Source of the DNA: Candidatus Woesebacteria bacterium UBA5073
GTDB taxonomy: Bacteria; Patescibacteriota; Microgenomatia; UBA8517
Assembly: GCA_002415845.1 (NCBI GenBank)
Contig: DIAR01000053.1
Coordinates: 1 to 13,272 of the forward strand
Direction: 5' to 3'
DNA length: 13,272 nt
Every line of letters begins with the position of its first letter. Position 1 is the first letter of the stretch. The position numbers and the translations under genes are program-made. A model generated the notes under the pieces. That model saw nothing but the letters and a program-made list of their open reading frames with translations, was not told the DNA's origin and did not search any database. This document shows, piece after piece, positions 1 through 4,980 of the stretch.

Positions 1-502
1 CACCCAAAGAGATAACGGCCGCTTCAGCCGCCCCTCCGCCCATATCGACAATCATGTGTCCGGAAGGTGCCGAAACCGGAATTCCGGCTCCAATGGCCGC
101 AGCCAACGGCTCGTCTATTAAATAAGCATGTCCCGCTCCGGCCGAAAGGGTCGCGTCCAGGGCTGCTCTTCGCTCAACCTGAGTACAGCCCGCAGGCACA
201 CAAACCATCACATTGGGTCTTATCAGGGTAAAACCGCCCAAGGCTTTACCAATGAAGTATTTAAGCATCACTTCCGTTACTCTGTAGTCGGCAATCACCC
301 CTTCCCGCATTGGTCTTGAGGCTATCAGAGCCTCGGGGGTCCGTCCCAGCATCTTTTTGGCATCCTCACCCACAGCCACAACCTTATTGTCGTCGGCCGA
401 AATGGCAACCACCGTCGGCTCGTTGGCAACCAAACCGACACCGATAACCCAAACCAGGGTGTTAGCCGTTCCTAAATCAATCGCGATGTTCTTTCTCCAC
501 AT
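1..502 (-). CDS. mreB: Rod-shape-determining protein MreB, N-terminal 167 residues (3' end outside window)
   Basis: MreB is the bacterial actin homologue that forms membrane-associated filaments and directs lateral cell-wall synthesis. Reading leftwards from the ATG at 502 the protein has the actin-fold phosphate-1 motif IDLGTANT (residues 8-15), then MLGRTP (51-56), RPMREGVIAD (63-72), CVPAGCTQVERRA (101-113), DEPLAAAIGAG (130-140) and the phosphate-2 motif at 151-160. All are in canonical MreB order and spacing. The window edge cuts the gene, so the second half is not visible. The phosphate-2 motif reads GGGAAE where most MreBs have GGGTTE. No clear Shine-Dalgarno precedes the ATG; a weak TAATAT-like -10 lies upstream in the AT-rich intergenic region shared with the divergent PEGA gene. 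The family call is very secure. Confidence 0.96.
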   Translation of the reverse strand, partial: MWRKNIAIDLGTANTLVWVIGVGLVANEPTVVAISADDNKVVAVGEDAKKMLGRTPEALIASRPMREGVIADYRVTEVMLKYFIGKALGGFTLIRPNVMVCVPAGCTQVERRAALDATLSAGAGHAYLIDEPLAAAIGAGIPVSAPSGHMIVDMGGGAAEAAVISLG

Positions 503-597
503 ATTTGATATATAAAAGTGATATTACGATATATTAAACCCTTATGAAACTAAAAAGCATTATATTGAGTCTTTAAAAACCAAACAAGGGGAAACTC

Positions 598-606
598 TGC
601 TATAAT
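598..606 (+). promoter_or_regulatory. Extended -10 promoter of the PEGA gene, leaderless-type
   Basis: TGCTATAAT is a perfect extended -10 (TGn plus consensus TATAAT). No convincing -35 lies 16-18 bases upstream. Only six bases separate the hexamer from the ATG at 613, so the predicted start site falls on or next to the start codon and the mRNA should be leaderless. Confidence 0.65.
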
Positions 607-612
607 AGGCAC

Positions 613-1830
613 ATGCATATCAACAAACTGCGCTTTGTCCTGGTTTTGGCAACAATTCTCTTTGTCGGCACAACCGGTTTTTTGGGATCCCTTTATGCCA
701 GAGGTTATCGTTTTAACTTTAAATCGCTGGTCTTTGAGCCCAGAGGTATTTTGGTCGTCAAATCCGACCCGACCGGGGCCCAAATCCTGGTCAACGGCAA
801 CCAAAAAGCCATTAGCGATGCCTCGGTTAACTTGGTACCGGGTGTATATGATGTTGAGGTCAAAAGAGACGGTTTTTTAACCTGGTCAAAGCGTTTAACT
901 ATTGAAAAAGAAGTTGTTACCCAGGTTATGCCTTTCCTTTTCAAGTCCGCCCCTTCCCTTTCCCCCGTTACTTTCTCGGGTTGTGTTAATCCGGTTGCCT
1001 CAGCCGACTTTACCAAGATTGCTTTCCTGATTAATCCGACCAACGGCAATAACCGGGAAAAAACGGGGTTGTGGCTTCTGGAAACGGTTAATTTCCCCTT
1101 AGGCTTTTCCAAAGACGCCAGACAGATAACCGACGGCAGTCTGGAGGGTGCCACCTTTGTTTTCTCCCCGACCGGCCGGGAAATCCTTTTAACCTCCAAA
1201 CAAGGCGTTTATTTACTTGATACCGGTTCTTTTACCACTCAAAATCAAAGAGTTAATGTTTCTTCGAGGAAAGCCGAAATACTGAAAGGTTGGGAAAAAG
1301 AGAAGAAAACCAAATTGGAGGCTCAGATCAAAACCCTGCCTTCCGATTTGGCCGATATTCTTTCCAGAAAAGCCAAAACGGTCATTTTCTCCCCCGATGA
1401 CACCAAAATTATGTATGAAGCTTCAGGCTCGGCCACCTTAAAAGAAGGCTTAGTTAAAGCTCTTCCGGGCTCATCCACCCAGAAACAGGACAGGGACATC
1501 AAACCGGGTAACATCTATATTTACGACATCAAAGAAGATCGGAATTTCTTTATTGGTGAATCTTCATACGATCTGGCACTGGGTAGCGAGAATACGGAAA
1601 ACACCCAAAGAAGACTGGCTTGGTTTCCGACTTCAAAACATTTGGTTTATGCAGAATACGGGAAAATAACCGTTATGGATTACGATTCGACCAACCATCA
1701 GATGGTCTTTACCGGCTCTTATATCTCCCCCGCAGCCTTTCCCTTCGGTTCAACCGAAAAACTTTTGATCTTGACCAACCTGGGCGGAGAAACGGAAAAC
1801 CAGAATCTTTATTCCTTAAGCCTCAAATAA
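613..1830 (+). CDS. Membrane-anchored PEGA-domain protein with beta-propeller-like repeats
   Basis: The function is unknown. PEGA domains occur in surface proteins and are thought to mediate cell-envelope or protein contacts. The 405-residue protein has a short basic N-terminus and one hydrophobic segment (about residues 8-29, a signal anchor). A PEGA-like beta domain follows (about 45-105), with GILVVKSDPTGAQILVNG early and a PGVYDVEVKRDGF-type strand. The rest contains TolB/WD40-like blades: repeated FSPTGREILLT, FSPDDTKIMYE and WFPTSKHLVYA stretches near residues 190, 258 and 337. A Lys/Glu-rich linker (about 221-245) interrupts the repeats. It should face the outside of the membrane. It is transcribed divergently from mreB, so an envelope role is plausible but inferred. 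The ATG at 613 is chosen because it directly precedes the hydrophobic anchor and lies just after the -10 box. Confidence 0.85.
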   Translation: MHINKLRFVLVLATILFVGTTGFLGSLYARGYRFNFKSLVFEPRGILVVKSDPTGAQILVNGNQKAISDASVNLVPGVYDVEVKRDGFLTWSKRLTIEKEVVTQVMPFLFKSAPSLSPVTFSGCVNPVASADFTKIAFLINPTNGNNREKTGLWLLETVNFPLGFSKDARQITDGSLEGATFVFSPTGREILLTSKQGVYLLDTGSFTTQNQRVNVSSRKAEILKGWEKEKKTKLEAQIKTLPSDLADILSRKAKTVIFSPDDTKIMYEASGSATLKEGLVKALPGSSTQKQDRDIKPGNIYIYDIKEDRNFFIGESSYDLALGSENTENTQRRLAWFPTSKHLVYAEYGKITVMDYDSTNHQMVFTGSYISPAAFPFGSTEKLLILTNLGGETENQNLYSLSLK

Positions 1831-1838
1831 AAAAGAAC

Positions 1839-1895
1839 AGGAACAAGTAATGACGCTTCAGACAAAAGCGTGTGCATAAAGCACTCCTTGTTCCT
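1839..1895 (-). terminator. Three-way-junction terminator of the small membrane protein operon
   Basis: A 9-bp outer stem pairs 1839-1847 (AGGAACAAG) with 1887-1895 (CTTGTTCCT). It encloses two hairpins: ACGCTT/AAGCGT (1853-1858 with 1866-1871) and GTGC/GCAC (1872-1875 with 1881-1884). On the minus strand the outer stem is followed by GTTCTTTTTT, a good U-tract. The element lies just past the stop codon of the last cassette gene (1909). No T-run follows on the plus strand, so it is a poor terminator for the PEGA gene. Confidence 0.7.
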
Positions 1896-1908
1896 AATTG
1901 ATAGGGTG

Positions 1909-2220
1909 TTATTTGATTAATTTCTTTTTGAGTGATCCAAACAGGTTTTCCAAATACTTTTCTAGCCCACGGGGGCTCATATACACCAAAAACCAGACAA
2001 AGTAACAAATACCGATAATATATATCCAAGAAAGATGTTCTTTGTTTGGTATAACAATGCTAATCCCGACAACCACACCCATTACCAAACCGGTAATGGT
2101 CCAATAGATGTATTTCCCGAATTCGGTAAGCCGACTATTCCATTCCCAGATCATATTGAGCCAGCTATTAAAGCACAGAGAAAGTGCAAGGATTACTTGT
2201 ACCCAATCGATAGTATTCAT
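1909..2220 (-). CDS. Small membrane protein, third gene of cassette (103 aa)
   Basis: I do not recognise a family. The protein has a moderately hydrophobic N-terminal segment (about residues 7-24) containing Trp/Asn, a clear membrane helix (about 40-58), a short polar turn, a second clear helix (about 64-81) and a basic C-terminal tail ending KKKLIK. The likely topology is two to three membrane spans with the tail in the cytoplasm. The ATG at 2220 lies two bases after the stop of the upstream gene and is preceded by an AAGGGA Shine-Dalgarno inside that gene's end, indicating translational coupling. It is the last gene before the terminator at 1839-1895. Its resemblance to its two neighbours is in size and topology only. 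Confidence 0.75.
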   Translation of the reverse strand: MNTIDWVQVILALSLCFNSWLNMIWEWNSRLTEFGKYIYWTITGLVMGVVVGISIVIPNKEHLSWIYIIGICYFVWFLVYMSPRGLEKYLENLFGSLKKKLIK

Positions 2221-2222
2221 TT

Positions 2223-2516
2223 TTATCCCTTCTTTCTTCTCATTTTATCTTTCCGCCAGGAAACAAAATCATACCAAAGGCTCAAAACCCCGGTAAAAAC
2301 GGCGGTTACGGCGGCGACATCAAACAAAGGAGACGGCTTTTCATCTTTTGGCCAAAGCAGATAGACAATTATTGTCGGTACTAAACCGAAAGCAAAAGCT
2401 GCCCACCAGGCTTTGAGATTGATGGTCTTACCGGAAAAGTAGCTCGCCATTCTCCACCAATACAGGACAAGAAAAAACGCAGTCGAAAGGACATAGATAA
2501 AACTGATGATAAACAT
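2223..2516 (-). CDS. Small membrane protein, second gene of cassette (97 aa)
   Basis: The family is not recognised. There are three predicted membrane segments: residues 2-20, about 37-56 (rich in Ala/Trp) and about 64-83. A YWW motif follows the first helix, a short KDEKPSP loop separates helices two and three, and a strongly basic tail (WRKDKMRRKKG) ends the protein. The ATG at 2516 has an AAGGAG Shine-Dalgarno eight bases upstream (2525-2530). Gene order and spacing (16 bases after the first gene, 2 before the third) make it the middle gene of a three-gene operon. Three short helices with a basic tail are compatible with holin-like or toxin-like membrane proteins, but nothing specific supports that. 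Confidence 0.75.
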   Translation of the reverse strand: MFIISFIYVLSTAFFLVLYWWRMASYFSGKTINLKAWWAAFAFGLVPTIIVYLLWPKDEKPSPLFDVAAVTAVFTGVLSLWYDFVSWRKDKMRRKKG

Positions 2517-2532
2517 CTTTTTTTCTCCTTTT

Positions 2533-2784
2533 TTATGTTTCTTCCATCAAACCCACAACTACTGCCGTCATCAGGGCAAAAACAAACGAAAAAATTGCAC
2601 AGAAGACATTGTTGTTGAGTTTGGTGATTGAGAGACTGATGGCTAACAAGCAAACCGGCAAAATAAAAACAAGAGCCAGTGCTTTTAACCACCACCGGAC
2701 AAAGTAGCCTTTGCGACCATAGTAACACAAAGCACAAAAAAACAGGTTGCAAAGGACGACCAGAAAAATCCACAATCCTTCCAC
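2533..2784 (-). CDS. Small membrane protein, first gene of cassette (83 aa, GTG start)
   Basis: The family is not recognised. The chosen start is the GTG at 2784, which has an ideal AAGGAGG Shine-Dalgarno five bases upstream; the longer frame beginning with TTG at 2820 would put that Shine-Dalgarno inside the coding region. The 83 aa product has three hydrophobic segments: about residues 4-22 (with several Cys), about 32-52 and about 58-79. A short KLNNN loop lies between the last two and the end is acidic (MEET). A Tyr-rich, basic loop (YYGRKGYFVRWW) follows helix one, similar in position to the YWW loop of the next gene. It is the promoter-proximal gene of the cassette. Confidence 0.75.
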   Translation of the reverse strand: MEGLWIFLVVLCNLFFCALCYYGRKGYFVRWWLKALALVFILPVCLLAISLSITKLNNNVFCAIFSFVFALMTAVVVGLMEET

Positions 2785-2908
2785 GGTTTCCTCCTTATTT
2801 AGGTTATAATCAAATAACAATTACAGAGAGTGTTTTAGGCACGAATAAGACTTCTCAAAAACGAAGCTTCCCACACCCAGATTCCCTCTGCCCTATGTCA
2901 ATGAGCTG
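2785..2908 (-). promoter_or_regulatory. Long structured leader of the small membrane protein operon
   Basis: If transcription starts near 2908, the mRNA has about 125 nt before the GTG at 2784. On the minus strand the leader can form a CCCAG/CTGGG stem (bases near 2906-2910 and 2872-2876) that can be extended by CTTC/GAAG, followed by TTCGTTTTTG (T-run at 2857-2861). Stem plus T-run could act as an attenuator or an early terminator. A weaker TATAAC at about 2803-2808 could be a second, proximal promoter. No known riboswitch class is recognised. Confidence 0.35.
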
Positions 2909-2914
2909 GGGAAG

Positions 2915-2943
2915 ATTATAACACTAGACCTATAAGAAGTAAA
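2915..2943 (-). promoter_or_regulatory. Promoter for the small membrane protein operon
   Basis: On the minus strand TTTACT (2938-2943) and consensus TATAAT (2915-2920) are separated by exactly 17 bases, with TG placed to make an extended -10 (TGTTATAAT, 2915-2923). This is the most consensus-like promoter in the window. It lies just downstream of tRNA-Pro and reads into the cassette at 2784-1909; predicted start is near 2908. Confidence 0.6.
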
Positions 2944-2949
2944 AATATG

Positions 2950-3022
2950 TCGGGGTGCCCGGATTCGAACCGGGGACCTCTACTACCCGAAAGTAGCGCT
3001 CTACCAGCTGAGCCACACCCCG
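2950..3022 (-). tRNA. tRNA-Pro (anticodon CGG)
   Basis: The minus strand folds into a complete 73-nt cloverleaf: acceptor CGGGGTG with CACCCCG, D stem GCTC/GAGC, anticodon stem CTACT/AGTAG around loop TTCGGGT, T stem CCCGG/CCGGG around TTCGAAT, and discriminator A. All stems pair fully. The anticodon CGG reads CCG proline codons. The 3' CCA is not encoded and must be added by CCA-adding enzyme. It lies eight bases downstream of tRNA-Arg and is probably co-transcribed with it. Confidence 0.96.
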
Positions 3023-3030
3023 AAACTAAG

Positions 3031-3102
3031 TGCCCCCGGCGGGAATCGAACCTGCATTTAAGGTTTAGGAAACCTCCGTTCTATCCGTTGAACTACGGGA
3101 GC
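3031..3102 (-). tRNA. tRNA-Arg (anticodon CCT)
   Basis: The minus strand gives a 72-nt cloverleaf: acceptor GCTCCCG with CGGGGGC, D stem GTTC/GAAC, anticodon stem GAGGT/ACCTT around loop TTCCTAA, T stem GCAGG/CCCGC around TTCGATT, and discriminator A. Anticodon CCT reads AGG arginine codons. The T stem has an A-C mismatch in its middle pair (51-63), and the acceptor (3-70) and anticodon (27-43) stems each carry a G-U pair, so the fold is weaker than its neighbour's. CCA is not encoded. Its 5' half is also the 3' end of the HTH/LAGLIDADG-like reading frame. Confidence 0.93.
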
Positions 3103-3724
3103 AAGAAAGCTCAACGATTCTCCTCCTTGCTGCAACCATGTATTTTAACATATCTCCGCCCTTAATGAGCCTAAGCCTGCACATTCCGTATGGCAACTTG
3201 CCCAACTTTCTTCCTTTAAGAACATTTACGCTACTTAAATTTGCAGACGCCAAACCAGTTTTTAAAAGCCAATAACCTACGCACTTTTCTTCATCCATAT
3301 CCTCATATATCCTGATATTAATTTTCACCCTATCCTCCGAAATATCAAAAACTTCTTTCAGACATCTTATTATTAATAAAATCATGTCTGGGTCGGTATT
3401 TGTGACATTAAAGTCCTTTTTAGCTCCCTCCGCCCAATACAATGAAATCAAGATTAATTCTTTCTCTTTTAGAGACAATGATTTTAAACGCTTCCCGGCT
3501 TTGGAAATAGCGCTATTTTCAGCCTCAATTTTTCTTTTTAAACTTCCTTTTTTCTTTTTAACCCAAAGGTCAAAATACTCAGGCATGATTTTTACTTTAT
3601 TGACATGTCTCCAGGCTGTTCCTTGGGCAATATTAAATCTATTTTTAAGCTCATTCAGGCTCCATCCTTCAGCTCTTAATTTTTTCAGATGCCGAATCTC
3701 TCTTTGTTTTAGGTGTTTCCCCAT
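3065..3724 (-). CDS. HTH plus LAGLIDADG-like protein overlapping tRNA-Arg
   Basis: The 219 aa protein begins with a helix-turn-helix (about residues 8-45: WSLNELKNRFNIAQGTAWRHV) of the sort that reads DNA. A basic helical linker (55-85) follows, then a domain with LISLYWAEGAKK (92-103), TNTDPDMI (108-115), a KINIRIYEDMDEE strand (134-146), and LPYGMCRLRL (177-186). From memory this matches a family frequent in CPR and other bacteria whose LYWAEG segment resembles the LAGLIDADG helix of homing endonucleases; nuclease activity is inference. Residues 208-219 are encoded inside the tRNA-Arg gene, and the TAA stop lies in the anticodon loop. The ATG at 3724 has no Shine-Dalgarno but lies about 8 nt after a likely transcription start. 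Either the gene was inserted beside the tRNA or it lost its own stop. Confidence 0.75.
   Translation of the reverse strand: MGKHLKQREIRHLKKLRAEGWSLNELKNRFNIAQGTAWRHVNKVKIMPEYFDLWVKKKKGSLKRKIEAENSAISKAGKRLKSLSLKEKELILISLYWAEGAKKDFNVTNTDPDMILLIIRCLKEVFDISEDRVKINIRIYEDMDEEKCVGYWLLKTGLASANLSSVNVLKGRKLGKLPYGMCRLRLIKGGDMLKYMVAARRRIVELSCSRSSTDRTEVS
3142..3150 (-). promoter_or_regulatory. Candidate tRNA promoter inside the upstream coding region
   Basis: TGTTAAAAT on the minus strand is an extended -10, identical to the one before the M16 protease gene. It would start transcription near 3135, about 33 nt before tRNA-Arg, from within the HTH/LAGLIDADG-like gene. No clear -35 is seen. Confidence 0.35.
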
Positions 3725-3738
3725 ATTGATATAGATTC

Positions 3739-3747
3739 ATTGTACCA
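3739..3747 (-). promoter_or_regulatory. Extended -10 promoter of the HTH/LAGLIDADG-like gene
   Basis: TGGTACAAT on the minus strand is an extended -10 with a near-consensus hexamer. Predicted start is near 3732, leaving roughly 8 nt before the ATG at 3724, too short for a Shine-Dalgarno. No convincing -35. Confidence 0.5.
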
Positions 3748-3768
3748 TACCAATCTACCATTCTCATT

Positions 3769-3797
3769 TTGTAAATTATTCTATATTCAAGTATACT
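3769..3797 (+). promoter_or_regulatory. Promoter of the 169 aa gene
   Basis: TTGTAA (3769-3774) and TATACT (3792-3797) are separated by exactly 17 bases. Predicted transcription start is about 3804, giving a leader of about 43 nt that carries the left inverted repeat (3811-3822) and an AAGGAG Shine-Dalgarno (3833-3838). It is divergent from the HTH/LAGLIDADG-like gene's promoter. Confidence 0.6.
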
Positions 3798-3810
3798 TCC
3801 CTTGTTCTTT

Positions 3811-3822
3811 GACAGACCGGGT
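3811..3822 (+). repeat. Left copy of 12-bp inverted repeat bracketing the 169 aa gene
   Basis: GACAGACCGGGT here is the exact reverse complement of 4397-4408. It lies in the predicted 5' leader, between the transcription start and the Shine-Dalgarno. Confidence 0.7.
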
Positions 3823-3846
3823 AAAAACAAAAAAGGAGATGTTTGT

Positions 3847-4356
3847 ATGTCTAACAAAACTCTCGACTACCCATCCTTTCAAAACCTTAAAGATTTTTTC
3901 CAAGCGGTGGGTAAACGAAACAAGTGGTTTGACTATGACAGGGGAATGGGTGGAATAATTGATGGCGGATCCGTCATCCACCTGTCAACAGCCGTGAAAT
4001 ATGTGGACAAAACGCAATTTCTTGCCTATAAAAAAACACATATCAGATACGATGGCTCTTATAGCGGACTGGTTGTGACCATCGCTCTTATTCCCCATCA
4101 ATGCACACCAGTTTATTTGGTGAATCGGTTTGAAGTATCTGATACCGGTTCGCAGCAAGGCACATTGCAGTATCTTTTGACAAGAACGTTTTTCCGTCAT
4201 TACAACAAGATCGAAGCTGCCCCTGAGGATGTCACAAAGAAAGACATTCCCGAATTTTGGACAATCGGATCAACGGCCAACTTCGAAGCACTAATGCGTG
4301 CTTACGACAATTGTGCCAAGATCTATGGATACACAACCGTATTCAATCTGCCATAA
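3847..4356 (+). CDS. Unrecognised soluble protein (169 aa) in a repeat-bracketed cassette
   Basis: I do not recognise this protein. It has no signal peptide or membrane segment and mixes charged and aromatic residues: a YPSFQNLKDFFQAV helix at the start, DYDRGMGGIIDGGS (residues 29-42), a strand-rich core around YSGLVVTIALIPH (71-84), then YLLTRTFFRHYN (109-120) and a Tyr-rich end. The start is the ATG at 3847, eight bases after a perfect AAGGAG Shine-Dalgarno; a longer frame from TTG at 3802 would cover that site and is rejected. It stands alone, with its own promoter (3769-3797) and a downstream hairpin (4362-4416). A 12-bp inverted repeat lies in its 5' leader and 3' region. A cytoplasmic accessory protein is likely; no activity can be assigned. 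Confidence 0.75.
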   Translation: MSNKTLDYPSFQNLKDFFQAVGKRNKWFDYDRGMGGIIDGGSVIHLSTAVKYVDKTQFLAYKKTHIRYDGSYSGLVVTIALIPHQCTPVYLVNRFEVSDTGSQQGTLQYLLTRTFFRHYNKIEAAPEDVTKKDIPEFWTIGSTANFEALMRAYDNCAKIYGYTTVFNLP

Positions 4357-4361
4357 ACAAA

Positions 4362-4416
4362 AAAGAAAAGACAACTCACTTAAATAAGTGAAAAATACCC
4401 GGTCTGTCTTTTCTTT
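4362..4416. terminator. Bidirectional terminator between the 169 aa gene and ndk
   Basis: A perfect 12-bp stem joins 4362-4373 (AAAGAAAAGACA) and 4405-4416 (TGTCTTTTCTTT). Inside it is a small hairpin CACTT/AAGTG (4377-4381 with 4386-4390). On the minus strand the stem runs into a TTTTTT tract straight after the ndk stop codon (4424), so it is best read as the ndk terminator. On the plus strand it lies 5 bases past the stop at 4356 and also ends in a T-rich segment. Confidence 0.7.
4397..4408 (+). repeat. Right copy of 12-bp inverted repeat
   Basis: ACCCGGTCTGTC is the exact reverse complement of 3811-3822. Its last four bases are shared with the terminator's outer stem; the other eight lie in the stem's loop region, so local hairpin formation alone does not explain the match. 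Confidence 0.7.
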
Positions 4417-4423
4417 CTGAAGC

Positions 4424-4975
4424 TTAATACTTGTAGATTTCTTCCTTCTTAAACCACAATTTCTTTTCAAATTCGGCTTCTTCCCTATTTCCCGAAGCGT
4501 GAATAATGTTTCTGGTCGTTCTTTTTTCCATATTGCTCTCATATGCGCTGTCCAGTGAGTAGTCCCCCCTTATGGTTCCGGGTAGTGCATCCGAAGGGAA
4601 AGTGTTACCGACCAGTTTTCTGACAATCAAAACCGCCTGTGGTCCTTCCCAAACCATGGCAAAGACCGGTCCCGAGGAGAGAAACTCCATGTTCCAATTC
4701 CGAACCATCCGGCCGATCTCCAAAGGATCTGTCGTTCCCAGGTTTTCTTTGGCATCAATTCCGTATTTCTGGTAGTTCTCCAGGGTCTTCTCCCCAACCG
4801 TCTGGTGATAAGCATCTTTGTCCTGATAATGTTTCCCGACATGTGTTTTATCCACCCAGATAAGCTTGGAGGCGATCATTTTCAGGCCGACTCTTTCAAA
4901 TCTTTCGATTACCTGACCGACAATCCCTTTTTTGATACCATCCGGTTTAATGATAACGACCGTAAATTCCGTCAT
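4424..4975 (-). CDS. ndk: Nucleoside diphosphate kinase, long form with insertions
   Basis: Ndk transfers the gamma phosphate from ATP to other nucleoside diphosphates through a phospho-histidine, balancing cytoplasmic NTP and dNTP pools. The N-terminus reads VVIIKPDGIKKG (residues 6-17), SSGPVFAMVWEG (100-111) is the conserved central strand, LPGTIRGD (131-138) contacts the nucleotide, and NIIHASGNREEAE (156-168) holds catalytic His159. At 183 aa it exceeds the usual 130-150. Extra sequence lies at about residues 51-85 (with YGIDAKENLGTTDPLEIG) and again at 143-151 just before the active-site His. The ATG at 4975 is 5 bases after the protease stop (4981) with no Shine-Dalgarno, so translation probably depends on the upstream gene. 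All catalytic motifs are intact, so an active enzyme is expected. Confidence 0.95.
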   Translation of the reverse strand: MTEFTVVIIKPDGIKKGIVGQVIERFERVGLKMIASKLIWVDKTHVGKHYQDKDAYHQTVGEKTLENYQKYGIDAKENLGTTDPLEIGRMVRNWNMEFLSSGPVFAMVWEGPQAVLIVRKLVGNTFPSDALPGTIRGDYSLDSAYESNMEKRTTRNIIHASGNREEAEFEKKLWFKKEEIYKY

Positions 4976-4980
4976 TTTGT

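Noticed and set aside
705..1199. Open minus-strand frame of 164 codons inside the PEGA gene
   Set aside because: It is fully antisense to a domain-containing protein and shows no motif or start signal.
2381..2773. Minus-strand 130-codon frame overlapping the first two cassette genes
   Set aside because: It is the alternative frame of two genes that both have correct Shine-Dalgarno sites and hydrophobic-helix patterns; the translation is Cys/Ser-rich without structure.
3802..3846. TTG start extending the 169 aa protein by 15 residues
   Set aside because: The extension would cover the AAGGAG Shine-Dalgarno and begin at or before the predicted transcription start.
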